A stretch of DNA of 64,000 bases, taken from NCBI GenBank assembly GCA_036874045.1, contig CM072335.1, positions 14,528,001 to 14,592,000 of the forward strand, read 5' to 3'. Positions 22,961 through 34,539 of this stretch are shown piece after piece. A program made the translations under genes and the position numbers. Numbering within the stretch: the stretch's first letter is position 1; every line of letters starts with the position of its first letter. The notes below the pieces were generated by a model. The model ran no database searches. It had not been told where the DNA came from and was given only the letters and a program-made list of their open reading frames with translations. The stretch is from Cymodocea nodosa. Its lineage: Eukaryota > Streptophyta > Magnoliopsida > Alismatales > Cymodoceaceae.

Positions 22961-23876
22961 TTAGCATTCCAAGTTAGGACATTTGGGTCTGAAGGGAATG
23001 CAGAAACTCAGTACACTTAGCAGGTTAGATGGTCATATCTTTACAGATATTGATTTATGCAAGCATTGCATCTATGGGAAATAGAAACATGTTTCTTTTG
23101 GAAGAGCAGAACATTCCACCAAAGGGAAGTTGGATTATGTCCATGCAGATTGTTGGGGACCATCTCAACAACCTTCCTTAACAGGTTCTAAGTATTTTCT
23201 CTCCATTGTTGATGACTTTAGTCATATGACTTGGGTTTTCGTTATAAAGCACAAGAGTGAGGCCTTCAAGGACTTTAAACAGTAGAAGGCTATTGTTGAA
23301 AACCAAGTCGGGAGGAAAGTAAAATACTTGAGAATAGATAATGGATTAGAATTTTGCTCAAATGAATTTGATATTTTTTGCAAAGATGCAGGCATAACTA
23401 AGCATTATACTGTCAGGGGAACTCCACAACAGAATAGAGTTGCAGAACGTCTTAATAGGGCGTTGTTGGAGAGAGCTAGATGTATGCTCTCATATGCTGG
23501 GCTGGAAAAATGTTTTTGCACAAAAGCTGTTAACACAGCCTCCTATTTGGTGAACAGGTCACCATCTAATGCAATTGGCAACAAGATCCCTTATGAAGTA
23601 TGGATGGATAAAGTGGCGAACTACTCCAAATTGAAAGTATTTGGATGTCCTGCGTATTACCATGTGAATCATGGTAAATTAGAGCCGCGTGCCAAGGAAG
23701 GCATCTTTGTGGGATATGGAATGGGAGTAAAAGGTTATAGAATATATGATAAAGAAACAAGAAAGGTCATTCATAGTAGGGATGTTACCTTTGATGAGGT
23801 TTCTTTGATGCACGAGAAAGAAAAGCCAACAGTTTTGGATCCACCTAGTACTCTAAGCAGGTGGAGCTTGATTTGA
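22961..23876 (+). pseudogene. Tnt1-like copia integrase
   Basis: HHCC finger: 'HSKLGHLGLKGM' and 'CKHCIYGK'. Core: 'LDYVHADCWGP' (first Asp), 'SIVDDFSHMTW', then an open 182-codon piece with 'RIDNGLEFCSNEF' (second Asp) and 'GTPQQNRVAERLNR' (Glu; usual Gly changed to Arg). It ends with 'LEPRAKEGIFVGYG.GVKGYRIYD' and 'VIHSRDVTFDE', the signature before the RT linker. Stops lie at 23083 and 23287. A frameshift near 23850-23870 moves the reading into the 23861 frame. Confidence 0.92.
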
Positions 23877-25070
23877 ATCAACCATTGATTTCTGATCAGT
23901 CTGTTCCTATTGATACAGATCAACGTTTGATTTCTGAAGATGGCCGTGGAGATGAGTTTGTTGAGAACACACATCCAAGGTGTATTGCCAAAGATCGTCC
24001 TAGGAGGGATGTTCACCCTCCACAGAGGTATGGCTACAATAATATGGTCGCTTTTGCCCTACCGGTAGCTAGTGAGGTGGTGGATGCTGATCCACTTAGT
24101 TTTGATGCTGTCGTTAGCGGACCAGAAGTTGTACATTGGATGGGAGCTATGCAAGAAGAACTACAATCTTTGCATAAGAATAGGACTTAGGAGTTGGTAA
24201 AACATCCCAAGGACAGGAATGTTGTTGGTTGCAAATGGGTGTTCAAAAGGAAATCAGAAACACAGGGCAATCATGGAATTCAATGCAAGGCAAGATTGGT
24301 AGCAAAAGGTTTTTCAAAGAAGGAGGGTGTAGACTTCAATGAAGTCTTTGCACCAGTAGTTAGACACACCTCCATTCGAGTCCTTTTGGCAATTGTTGCA
24401 GTAAAGGATTTAGAACTTGAACAGTTAGATGTGAAAATAACTTTCTTGCATGGTGATTTAAATAAGGACATCTGGATGGAATAGCCAACAGATTTTGTAG
24501 AAAGAGGTAGATCAAACCTCGTTTGTAAGTTGCAAAAATCTTTGTATGGGCTGAAATAGTCTCCCAAGTAGTGGTATAAAAGATTTGATTCTTTTATCAC
24601 AGTTGCTAGTTTTGTTCGAAGTAGTTTTGATTCATGTGTCTATGTTAAACAGATTAAAGATAAATTTGTTTACTTGCTCTTATATGTGGATGGCATCTTA
24701 ATTGCAGCCAAAGATGTTAATGAGATACAGGTTTTGAAAGACACATTGAAATCTAAATTTGCAATGAAGGATTTAGGACTGGCAGGTAAAATCCTTGGGA
24801 TGGAGATTTATCGTGACAAGAACATTGAAAGATTATTTTTCCATCAACATAGTTATGTTCTGAAGATTCTAAGCAAGTTTGGCATGGCTTCAAGCAAGGC
24901 CATCGAAACACCCTATGATAGGAACTTGCGATTATCAGTTGCTATGACACCTCAAACGTAGTTAGAGAAGGAGTACATGAAGAAAGTTCCATATTCACAG
25001 GCAATTGGCAGCCTTATGTATGCCATGGTTTGTACTCGCCCAAATCTTGCTTACCCTCTTAGTGTTGTAA
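23861..25070 (+). pseudogene. Tnt1-like copia linker and reverse transcriptase
   Basis: The linker ends 'RPRRDVHPPQRYGY'. RT has 'GCKWVFKRKSE', 'KARLVAKGFSKKEGVDFNEVFAPVV', 'LDVKITFLHGDL' and 'YVDGILIA'. The last replaces the catalytic YVDD, so the second Asp is Gly. 'MKDLGLAGKILGMEI' and 'SQAIGSLMYAMVCTRPNLAY' follow. In-frame TAG codons fall at 24188, 24482, 24555, 24570 and 24959, mostly where relatives have Gln or Trp. A frameshift near 25075 leads into RNase H. Confidence 0.93.
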
Positions 25071-25077
25071 GAAATTT

Positions 25078-25644
25078 ATGTCGAATCTAAGGAAGAGTCA
25101 TTGGCAGGCCGTGATGAGGATCTTTAGGTACTTGAAGGGCACGTCTGATGTAGGACTGATTTATGGAGTTAAGCATAACTATAGTATGGTTGGATATTCT
25201 GATTCAGATTTTGCAAGTGATGTTGATCAGCGTAGATCCTTAACAGAATATGTCTTCACATTGGTAGATTCCATTATCAATTGGAAATCTACTCTACAGC
25301 CTACTGTATCATTATCCACCACTGAGGTTGAGTATATGGCGATGACAGAAGCTGCAAAAGAAGGTATTTGGCTGAAGGAGTTACTTGGAGACTTTGGTCT
25401 GCGATATGATAAGGTAAAAATTTTCTGTGACAGTCTCAGTGCCATCAACTTAATGAAGGACAATGTGTTTCATGACAGGACAAAGCACATTGATGTTCGT
25501 TATCACTTTCTTAGAATAGAAGATTGCGTGAAGATTTTGAAGATCAACACACATGACAATCCAACCGATATGTTTACGAAAGGCGTTCTTGAAAGCAAGT
25601 TTAAGCATTGCTTAGACTTACTTAATGTGTTTGCTTATAGTTGA
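25078..25644 (+). pseudogene. Tnt1-like copia RNase H
   Basis: A 188-codon open stretch: '[23 protein letters not shown]', '[24 protein letters not shown]', '[22 protein letters not shown]', '[10 protein letters not shown]', '[13 protein letters not shown]' and 'NPTDMFTKG'. The acidic residues of the RNase H fold (SDSDFA, E in STTE, CDS) are present. It is the longest undamaged domain of this element. The polyprotein stop is at 25642-25644, 66 bases before the polypurine tract. Confidence 0.93.
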
Positions 25645-25710
25645 CCCTTCAGGTCATTTGCGATGGAGATATGTTTTTTGTTTAGTTCTAGGTGGAGTTT
25701 GTAAATTCAA

Positions 25711-25724
25711 GACAAGGTGAAGAT
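25711..25724 (+). other. polypurine tract of Tnt1-like copia
   Basis: GACAAGGTGAAGAT directly before the 3' LTR TG. This is the usual copia form. Confidence 0.88.
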
Positions 25725-26035
25725 TGTTATTATGTGTCTTGAATTAAGTTTGTTACACATAGGGGTATTTTTATCCTTGGCCACTTGGGGTGCTCAAATG
25801 TTATAAATAGGCCTCTAACGTGTGCTTTAGATGATGATGAATCTTGTATCCCTTTTGTGATCACCTAGAGAAGAATCAATCAGCTGAGCTCCATCCGTGG
25901 ACGTACCTAATTTGGAGAACCACGTTAAACCTTGGTGTTTTTGTTGTTGTTTCACACGTCTACCTCTCTTTGTCTTCTTCTTTCTTCTCCACGTGTCCAA
26001 GCTTCTCCCTTTCTGCATTCTCTCTTCGCATAACA
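25725..26035 (+). mobile_element. 3' LTR of Tnt1-like copia
   Basis: Starts TGTTATTATG and ends GCATAACA, followed by the ATAGC duplication at 26036-26040. It is exactly as long as the 5' LTR. Confidence 0.94.
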
Positions 26036-26555
26036 ATAGCTTTAACTTAGTGTGGCTTTATTGTCTTTATTTTAAGTTGAGGGAATGGATGGTCGGTATT
26101 ATGCTCTTTTGATGCCATTTATTTGATGACATGCTATTTCACCCATGAAGTTTTATTTCTTCTTTGGTAGTGCCATTTATTTATTTATCAAGCTCAATTA
26201 TTTTGATACCATGTCTACATCATTGCTATGAAATTATTGTTGAGTTAAGTAAAAAATGAATGGTTTCAAATTGTGCTCAATTGTCAATTCTATGTGCATG
26301 CTACTCAATCTCCATTGTGTGCATATGGGAATGAAATTAACATATACTTACTTGGTGAATTAATGTCTAAGCATGGGGGAATGAAATTTTATGTGCATTT
26401 ATGATCATTGTTATGTTTTAAGTAGTGTTGTAGAATGGAACTTATGCTTAACAAGTGAAGACATTATCTTTATTCGGAATACATATGGACTTCAGGTATG
26501 CTCCCTTATACCATTTTTACTTTATGTTCATCATGCTCATATATATCACATATTT

Positions 26556-26597
26556 ACATTGAGGACAATGTAGAATACAAGCATGGGGGGGAGGTAA
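26556..26597 (+). other. internal polypurine tract of gypsy remnant
   Basis: CATTGAGGACAATG (a 5-bp inverted repeat) followed by ATGGGGGGGAGGTAA. The same pair occurs at 34115-34160 (minus) and 50030-50077 (plus), each about 1.3 kb before the LTR-adjacent polypurine tract where that is preserved. Confidence 0.75.
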
Positions 26598-27379
26598 TTT
26601 GAATTGTATTCTATTTGTATTCTGAGAGTTTTACTATTGATTTGAAATCACACTTGAGGATATTGTAAGTTCAGATGTTGCTATTAAGATTAATGGGATA
26701 ATTCCATTTTTTTTCTTGAGTGGTGAGTATCCAAGACCAAACAAGCTAGGACCTAAGAGTTATATTCTTCAGACTAGATAAGTTTTATTCTATTTGTGTT
26801 AGGAGTTGAGTCTTCCTACTCACCAGAACTAGTGTCTTATTATTTGATGTACCCTTTTGAGTAATCCCTAAGTTGAGTGCCACCAAAAAAAAAAGGTTTA
26901 CTCATTATGTAAGCTTTAGGTAAGTTTATTTAAGATCCTCCCAAACTTCCACGAAAGTCTATATGATATGTTTAAGAGAGTACTAGACTATCACAATTGA
27001 TATACTAAGGAGTTTTATTGGGTTTGGGTTTTGAGAGTAAAAAGGTGTTTCCTTCACTACTATTTTGTGAAAAAAAAAATTGAAACAAAGAAAAAATTTT
27101 GTATAAAAAAAAAAAGAAAAAAAAGGAAGAAGAGAGAATTGAAAGTAAAGTAGAAAAAGGGTTGGAGTCATTTGGGTTGTGAAATTTGAAGAAAAAAAAA
27201 GAGTAAAAACTCTTTTCATCTCTTATTCTTTTCTTTTCTTTTCATTTTGAGTGTTATTGCGTGTGGTATATCAAATGTTGGTACTTGGACCACTTGTATT
27301 AGGCATATTCTAATAGCTTCATAGGAAAGGAGGGAATGTAACCACTACCTAATATTTTTGTCACTGTTGTATATCCATA

Positions 27380-28080
27380 TTTGTGCATAGTTGAAGTTCT
27401 TTTGGGGAATTTCCTTCCTATTCTTTTTAATCTTTCATTTGAATCTCATGGGCCAGTAGATTGCCCAATAATTCTTCCATAGAATAGTTGTTGAGGTCTT
27501 TGGAATCTTGGATGGAAGTGAATTTCTATTTCTACTCAGTAGTTAAGCTTCTCAAGATTTCCTATACTTGTTCACACATAGAAAATTCATTTCCCAAGCC
27601 TTTCAAATTATTTATAATTTCAATAAATCTAGAAAATATCTCAGTAATAAATTCACTTTCATTCATCTTAAATAATTCAAGCTTTCTTAACAGAATATTT
27701 ATTTTAGTATACTTCACTTGGTTGGTATTTTCATGTGTAACTTGAAGGATTTTCCAAGCTTCATTAGTAAACTTACATGTAGAAACTTTATTATACTATT
27801 TAGTAGATAGTGCACAATATATATAACATTCAGCCCTCGAGCATCTATTTGGATGAGTTTCTCATCCTCCTCAGTCTAATTCATTTCATGAATAGTAGGA
27901 AGGGATGTTCCATGAACAACCCATCTTCCAAAGTTTCACATCTGAACTTTTGAGAAAACACTCTATTCTATTCTTTCAATAATTATAATTGGATCATCAA
28001 ATAGGAGAGGTCTATGGATATTCTGACTCTCAACAAATTGAGCTATAATCCTAAATAGTTAAATCTTTTTTGGGATTAAC
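27380..28080 (-). pseudogene. Ty1/copia Gag (UBN2-type), SIRE-like
   Basis: Reads leftward from the primer-binding site. Recognisable pieces are 'FTNEAWKILQVTHENTNQVKYTKINILLRKLELFKM', quoted in part here as 'EAWKILQVTHENTNQVK', then 'SRFIEIINNLKGLGNEFS', 'ILRSL' and 'EELLGNLLAHEIQMK'. These are typical of copia capsid of the UBN2 group. Stops are scattered through it. It continues to about 27380, where the nested gypsy remnant begins. Confidence 0.85.
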
Positions 28081-28083
28081 CTT

Positions 28084-28095
28084 ACTTTGGTACCA
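28084..28095 (-). other. primer-binding site, tRNA-iMet, decayed
   Basis: TGGTACCAAAGT on the minus strand, two bases from the LTR end. It matches TGGTATCAGAGC at 9 of 12 positions. Confidence 0.7.
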
Positions 28096-28097
28096 AT

Positions 28098-29217
28098 TAT
28101 TAGGATCGTATGGACTTACCAGAGGAGAGGTGGATGGGGAGTGTGTTATTTTTATAACTAATTTTAATTAATTAATTACTTGATTATAATGTAAATTTTA
28201 TATGATTCTTAAATAGTTAATGCAAGAGAAATTAAAGCAAATAAAAGCACACAAACAAATTTTAAGTGGTTTACCACTAATGGCTAGTCCACTCCAAGGT
28301 ACAACTTGGACTTCACTAAGTGATCAATCACATACAACCCTTACTTTTTAGGTCTAAGTAAGAACCAACCTCTTGAGCTTTTAGGTAGAAGTTCAGCAAC
28401 TAACAATTTGAACTTTTAGGTCTAAGCTCTTAACCAACCTTGAGTTTCAAGTCGCAACTCATGAACCAACACTTTGTTCTTCAATCAGAGATTTTGCGTA
28501 GAGAGCTTTTGACACTTGAATTTGCTTGAGAATTCTTCAATCTTGCACTTGTTGAATCTATAATGTTCTTGTAATTTTTGTATAGCTTTGTCCATAGGTG
28601 TATATGATAATCATTATTTTGTTCTCCACTTGTTGATCATTTTTATACCAAGAGGTACAACAATTAATTTTCTTTCAAGTATTCAATCTGTTGTAGTTAC
28701 TGATTGATTAGTCCCAAATATAGTAAGTTATCATTCAGTATAATTCAAATATATGTTTTCTTGAAACCTTCTAAAAGCTTGAGCAACTAACTTGAAACTA
28801 TTCAAAAAACTCAAATAGTTATTCTAAAACTATCTGAAAAACTTAAACAGTTATTTTGAAACTATCTTAAAAAGTCTAACAGTTATCTAACTATTTGAAA
28901 ACTTGAACAATTATTGTTTTTGTCTTGTCATGTGAATCTTTAAGTTTTGCACTTGAGACTTCCTAATTTTAGACAATTTATTTGAAACTCTCTAAAAACT
29001 CAGATAGTTATCTTGAAATTATTTGAAAAACTTGAATAGTTATCTAAAACTATCCGAAAACTCAAACAGTTATTACTTTCGACTTGTCACATGAATCTTT
29101 AAGATCTACATGTGAGATTTCCTAGTTTCAGATAGTTTGCTAGAAACTTTCCAAAAAACCTTTCTAAAAGACTATGAAACCTTCCGACTAGCTATGAGAC
29201 TATCTAATTTACTGTAG
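28098..29217 (-). mobile_element. 5' LTR of SIRE-like copia, inner piece
   Basis: Colinear with the 3' LTR at 16854-17940. It stops at 29217, where a gypsy LTR terminus (TGTTTAGAATG) begins. The missing 140 bp of LTR are found at 39301-39440. Confidence 0.87.
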
Positions 29218-29547
29218 TGTTTAGAATGAAAAAGTGCATATTATTAACGGTTAAATGATGGTTAATTGCATAATATTTAGCTTATCATATGAGAATTAAG
29301 CCATTATGTTATAATTGCACTGTTATATGCTTTAATTGAAGAATCTACTTAATTATGGGGAATTAATGTTAATTTAAGGGAATTAATGTTAATTTAGTAC
29401 ATTTATGAACTGTCGGTAAATTGCAAGCTGTGAAATTCTTAAGTATCCGAAAATGCATCTGAGCATCGGATAGTTATACCTGTAACTCTCCGGAATGTTA
29501 TTTTATGTTTAAACTGCTACTGACACGTGTTGAGAGCTGGTAGATTT
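29218..29547 (+). mobile_element. inverted LTR start fragment of copy B
   Basis: 330 bp starting TGTTTAGAATGAAAAAG, the reverse of 32798-32475. It contains CGGATAGTTA...GTAACTCTCCGGA and the CACGTGT word. It ends directly against opposite-strand protease sequence. Confidence 0.88.
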
Positions 29548-29549
29548 AC

Positions 29550-30835
29550 ATTCCTTTGTTAAGCCTTCTAATCCTAAGGATGCAAATATATCACTTGGCA
29601 TAACATTTATACCTACACCTAAGTCTATTAAGGTTTTTTCTAGAATGGTATTTCCTATGGTGCATGATATAACAGGGATTCCAGGATCAGATAACCTTTT
29701 AGAAATTTGTGGCAGAAATAGGTAACTACTTTGCTGAGCTAAAAAGACATTTCTAAGAACTTTTCGCTCTCTTTTCTTAGTACACCAATCCTTCAGAAAT
29801 TTAGCACAAGGTGGCATATTCTGCAATAGATCTAACAAAGGAATGTAAACTTGTATTTTTTCAAAAATTTCTCTTATTTTTTCTTGTTTTTCAGGAATTG
29901 TTTGTTGTAATCTTTTAGGATAGGGTGCTAAAGATTTTGATTTCAAAAACTCTTTTTCTTTCAGTTGATTTGTTTGATCATTTTTAGCTTCAATTGCAGA
30001 TTCAGATTGTTCTTCAGTGATTTCTAGATTTTCAGCTATTACATTTTCATTATCATTTTGATTTTTACTCTTGTCCACCTTCATATCATTTTCATTTTGA
30101 GTTCTTGGTGGTATATCAGTTCTAGATCTTAATGTTACACATACATCTTCCAGATTTTCGTTACTTTCATGATGTTTTTGTATATCATTTTCGTGATTAT
30201 GATCTTGAATTGTTTTTAGTTTTAAAGTGCATTCTTTAAATTCTCTTACATTTTTGTTTTCTGTTTGTTGTATATTTTGCAAGTTGTGTAGGTTTATAAC
30301 ATTATAATTTTCATTGTTCTGTGGTAAAACTTGTATTTTCATTGCATTTTTGTCTAATGCTTTTAATTTTGTTTCCAGATCATCTAATTTCATTGCATTC
30401 AATTTTTGATCAATTTTCTTTATGGCCTTTTCAGTTTCGTAAATTATATCCTGTTTAGGTTCTGATATGCCTTCTTATAGTTTAATTGGTTGACTTCTTG
30501 TTGTTGACACACAAAGTATTCCAGTTTGTCCAGATTTTACTCTATACTATGCTCCAGTCTGTCATAGCTATCCCAAACTTCAGTGTCTCTCATCATATTA
30601 CATATTCTATACTGACCATCAGTTGGGTAAACTATAGGATTCTCATACTCGGCTCTATTATATTGAGGATAATTCATTTGTTGTTCATGGGATCTATCAA
30701 TCTGTAAATGTCTCAATTTCAAACAATCAGAAATGTCGTGTCCTTCAGAATTGTAGAATTCACATATGCTAATTAAAGGTTTCAGAAATCTTTGAGCATA
30801 AGCATATGCCATATTCTCAATTACAGAAGAAAATA
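29550..30835 (-). pseudogene. Gag C-terminus and protease, copy B
   Basis: The best preserved copy of this region. 'MAYAYAQRFLKP' starts 75 bases after the primer-binding site, followed by the zinc knuckle C-E-F-Y-N-S-E-G-H-D-I-S-D-C (Tyr for the second Cys) and the linker to 30537. After a stop, a 297-codon open piece (29509-30402) has a Lys/Glu/Asn-rich spacer, 'SLAPYPKRLQQTIPEKQEK', 'VYIPLLDLLQNMPPCAKFLKD' and the aspartic protease region 'TLIDLGVGINVMPSDIFASLGL'. The protein is cut at about 29550, and its last codons come from the inverted LTR fragment. Confidence 0.87.
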
Positions 30836-30911
30836 CACAACTCTAACTATTAAAATGAAACAGCTCTAACAGTTGCTTATATCTATTCAATTCAGTTCAA
30901 TTCAATTCAAT

Positions 30912-30929
30912 TCCCTGGCAACGGTGCCA
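30912..30929 (-). other. primer-binding site, tRNA-Asp type
   Basis: TGGCACCGTTGCCAGGGA on the minus strand, matching the tRNA-Asp-type site at 16 of 18 positions. It is the best conserved of the five in this window. Confidence 0.9.
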
Positions 30930-30936
30930 TAAAACT

Positions 30937-32798
30937 TGTTCGTGTTTTCCCAACACTACACTAGAAAAACTTGGATTTGTTACTTCTATTTTTACTTAGT
31001 TAATTTATCTTTATGCCTATTCTTTCTTTTAGAAGTAAACAAACAACCTTTAATACAATTTAGATATTAATTCCAATTTGTACTTTAACTACAAGTGCAC
31101 AGTGTCTATTGTATTAGTGTGCAAGTACAGGTCGATCCCATAGGGAATTGCTGACGAATTTAAGAAATGTTTGATTGTGAACAATTCAAATTTATATTCA
31201 ATAAGCACTCCGTTGAGTTACAGTTAACTCAACAGACTAAGTTCATTGAGTTATGGATAACTCAACGGACTATCCTCGTGGACTTAAGTTAACTCCATGA
31301 GCTTGTCTCTTCTTTATAATACTGCTAATTACAGAGGAATTCGGCCAACCATTGGGCGATTCCACAAATTGTAAATAACATCAATTAAGCTTTTTAATGC
31401 TAGTTAACATTGGATTTATCATTATGCAATACTAACATTCAGATGATTCAAATAGTAACCATTAAAATCTTTAAGTTGTTTTGTACGAACCAATTTCAGT
31501 AAACTGTAAAATTAAAACTAACATACAACAATCATAAAACTGATACAGATAACATTAATCACGATACAACAAAAACAATACAATACTCAAATACAACATA
31601 CAAACAAAGATAAATTGTTTTGGTATTTTTGTTTTTATGTGAACATGGAAATGGGTGAAAGGTGAAATGTAAAGTAATTTCACTTAACAGTAAATACTTC
31701 CGACACTACTTGCAACGCGATTACACCATTGAAAATTGAATCACTTACAATTCTGTCTCCTCTCCCTATAGAATCGTGAGTCCAGAATTGCAAGATAATC
31801 TCCTCTTCAACATACAGGCATCAACCCGAAGCCAAGGCTAAAAGCTTTACGATCTCCTGAAATATGAGTCAGCGCTTGGTGAAAATGTCTTCCCTTCCCG
31901 CGATGCGATCACTCCTCACAATGGTTGTCAAACACTATGTTTGGCTCAGAATCGACCCGACATCAGGCAAGTATCCTCACAGACCTCCGATGATTTGTGA
32001 TTATGGTGGTGATACGATGGTTAGTGTGATACTTCGGAGAATCGCTGATACTGTCTGCAGAAAGCTCGGTGCTCCTCCTCTATATACACTGGCCGTCTAT
32101 CGATCACACCCTTTCTTTTTTTTCTTCTTTTCTTTTATATTTCTTCAGTGGTAACTGCTTCTGCTTGAATGGTCGGTTGGATTTCCTTCCTTCAGATCAA
32201 TGACGATGATTTCTTTCTCCCTGCGCGATTGAATTCCTACGTGATACGTGCAAACGTGGTTTTTCCTTCCAACTATCTGTTCCTGCAACCGCTACAGTGG
32301 CATATTAGAAAATATATAGTCCGTGGAGTTACAGATAACTCAACGGACTTCCTTCGTTGATTTAACTTATAAACATGTGCAAAAATAACAACTTAAGTTT
32401 ATAACGCTAACCTAATGCGTTGCCTTAGTGTATTTTCATGTAACTCAACGCGTGCAGTTATACTAACTTAACGAGTTATAACGTAAGTAAATCTACCAGC
32501 TCTCAACACGTGTCAGTAGCAGTTTAAACATAAAATAACATTCCGGAGAGTTACAGGTATAACTATCCGATGCTTAGATGCATTTTCAGATAATTAAGAA
32601 TTTCACAGCCTGTAATTTACCGACAGTTCATAAATGTACTAAATTAACATTAATTCCCCAAAATTAAGTAGATTCTTCAATTAAAGCATATAACAGTGCA
32701 ATTATAACATAATGGCTAAATTCTCATATGATAAGCTAAATATTATGCAATTAACCATCATTTAACCGTTAATAATATGCACTTTTTCATTCTAAACA
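30937..32798 (-). mobile_element. full gypsy LTR of copy B, 1862 bp
   Basis: Runs on the minus strand from TGTTTAGAATG at 32798 to CACGAACA at 30937. A polypurine tract lies immediately upstream and a primer-binding site downstream. A TATATAG box on the minus strand at 32080-32086 marks the likely promoter about 715 bp into the LTR. Palindrome clusters lie at 32320-32490 (U3) and 31200-31310 (near the end). It is closely similar to the solo LTR 40621-42480. Confidence 0.92.
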
Positions 32799-32811
32799 CT
32801 TCCCCCATACC
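32799..32811 (-). other. polypurine tract adjoining LTR, copy B
   Basis: Minus strand GGTATGGGGGAAG directly before the LTR TG. The upstream tract 'GGGACTAGCAAAATTTAG' is shared with 43268-43307 and 51358-51387. Confidence 0.88.
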
Positions 32812-34114
32812 TAAATTTTGCTAGTCCCTTAGCAAACTAAGATTTAATTAATTGGTCTTTCAAAAAGTGCTAGAATTAATTCTCCCCCTTTTGTTTTTTT
32901 TTTTTTTTTTGTTTTCTTCTGTTTAGCATAAACATATATTCTGTATGTTTCAGTAATCAACCTACAAAGATATTTAGAATATATGTAAATTACATACAAA
33001 GTATATCATCTTCATATAGGTGTTAATTATATTATCGTTTGTTCTTCTTTTCATCATCTGTAATCCTGAATTTTCCAATAAGTTTTTCCAAAAGAAATTT
33101 CAACAACATACAAATTAAAGTACAATCCAATTCAATCTGATTAAGACAAGTAGAATAAAGAATTGTATTTCCATTAAACAACTTCAAAAGTCAATTCTAG
33201 ATTCATATTTCAGCAATTCTAGATAACAGAAAATATACTTGATTCATAAGATATCTGTATTTCACAAAACACTTGTATCTTTGTAGAACAGTATATGTTT
33301 TTTTTTTTTCTTTTTTTGTGTACTTTAAAAGTTAATTTGACAAGCTTGAATCATGCAAGAGCTTTCTAATGTACCCATGTAACGAGCTTTCAATCAACAA
33401 TCCCATATCTGATCAAGATCTTAGGTTGCCAGATTTTTAGTCCTTTTTCAGGTCAACAATCCTTACATACCTATCTGCTCAAGTACAAAAGGCTCGTGAT
33501 CAAACAAGTCAATAAACTCTTAAGGTTTTTTTTTTTTTTTTCTAAAAATAAATGCACACACAAAACAAAGCATTAATCACATACTGTATATGCACGTATT
33601 TCATTAATACAGATGCAGTAAAACACCAATCTCATATAATCCTGCTTCTATCATTTACTAAAGATATGAATCCATAACAATAAGTTCATACTTTATCTGT
33701 AGTTTAATAAGATCTATACATAAATCATTCTACAAGTTCAATCAGTCAAAGTAAATGTATCTTTCATCATATGTGTTTCATTTAATCTAGAATTCACATC
33801 TCAGCTCCTTTAGGACTTCAGATAATTTTCTGATTAAGCATTAAATATTCTGATTTCATTTTAAAATCGTGAAACTATTAAACTCATGAAATTCAGAAAA
33901 ATCATAAGATACTATATCTAGATTTACATAAATAATAAATTCTATAGCATCTTCTATAGCCTTCTAAATATAACATTCAAGCAGTTTATAAAAATTTTAC
34001 AGTCTCAATTATCGGATAGTTACAGCAAGTTCATAAAAATTTTCAATTTCCTCAAAACTTTGCAGTACCATTTTAATTCCATTAATTAACAAACTTACAT
34101 GGCTGTTACTTTAA
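32812..34114 (-). other. 3' non-coding region between the two polypurine tracts, copy B
   Basis: Colinear with 50078-51376. Shared landmarks include 'GATCTTAGGTTGCCAGA' and 'CTTTTGTACTTGAGCAGATA' (read as their complements here). Poly-T tracts occur at 32898-32914, 33298-33310 and 33527-33541. No ORF is visible. Confidence 0.75.
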
Positions 34115-34160
34115 TTACCTCCCCCCCATACCTACATTTTGCATTGTCCTCAATGTAAAA
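34115..34160 (-). other. internal polypurine tract and GAGGACAATG motif, copy B
   Basis: Minus strand: ACATTGAGGACAATGC, then GTATGGGGGGGAGGTAA. Same as at 26556 and 50030. Confidence 0.8.
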
Positions 34161-34372
34161 GATTTGACAATAAGTACAGTAATTGTAGTAGGCATGAATA
34201 AAGTTTTGTTTGATTTAAAATTCAAGATAAGTAATTGGTTACATACCTTGTTCCATTTGTATCTCTTTCTGCATATTCCGATTTTTGATTCTGAAAAACA
34301 TTTCATTCCTAGATAAATACAGAATATAGAACAAAATAACATTTAATAGATATTAATAAATCAGTGTCTTGT

Positions 34373-34443
34373 GTGGAACCTAGGCTTCTATGCCTTTGGT
34401 GGCTCACAAGCAAGCCAATTGGTTTCCCAGAACAGATACCAAC
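34373..34443 (-). other. conserved foldable block, copy B
   Basis: On the minus strand it begins TTGGTATCTGTTCTGGGAAACC. It contains the possible stem GGCT/AGCC around TGCTTGTG and a second stem GGC/GCC around ATAGAA, then AGGTTCCACACAAGACAC. It lies about 100 bp after the F-box gene and 210 bp before the internal polypurine tract. Confidence 0.6.
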
Positions 34444-34539
34444 AAACTGGATTGATAATTTGTTTTGTTTGTTTGTTTTTTTTTTTTTTTTTTTTAAATA
34501 AATGCAGAATACACAACATTAAACACACAAAATCACAGC

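Larger units (their letters stand above)
21003..26035 (+). mobile_element. complete Tnt1/Tork-like Ty1/copia element, 5033 bp
   Basis: Two 311-bp LTRs (21003-21313, 25725-26035), target duplication ATAGC (20998-21002 and 26036-26040), a tRNA-iMet primer-binding site and a polypurine tract define a textbook copia insertion. By eye the LTRs differ at about 17 positions, 15 of them transitions. At a commonly used plant LTR rate that would be an age of very roughly two million years. The polyprotein order is gag, protease, integrase, RT, RNase H. About ten in-frame stops, at least two frameshifts and a gag deletion disable it. Confidence 0.95.
20766..27370 (+). mobile_element. gypsy 3' remnant nested in SIRE-like copia, split by Tnt1-like copia
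   Basis: The two halves (about 20766-21002 and 26036-27370) carry the 3' non-coding landmarks of an Athila-like element: the foldable block at 20884-20960 and the internal polypurine tract at 26556-26597. No ORF is left. 26600-27370 is non-coding, with A-rich runs at 27060-27210. Both outer boundaries are approximate, set by where SIRE-like coding sequence stops and restarts. Confidence 0.6.
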
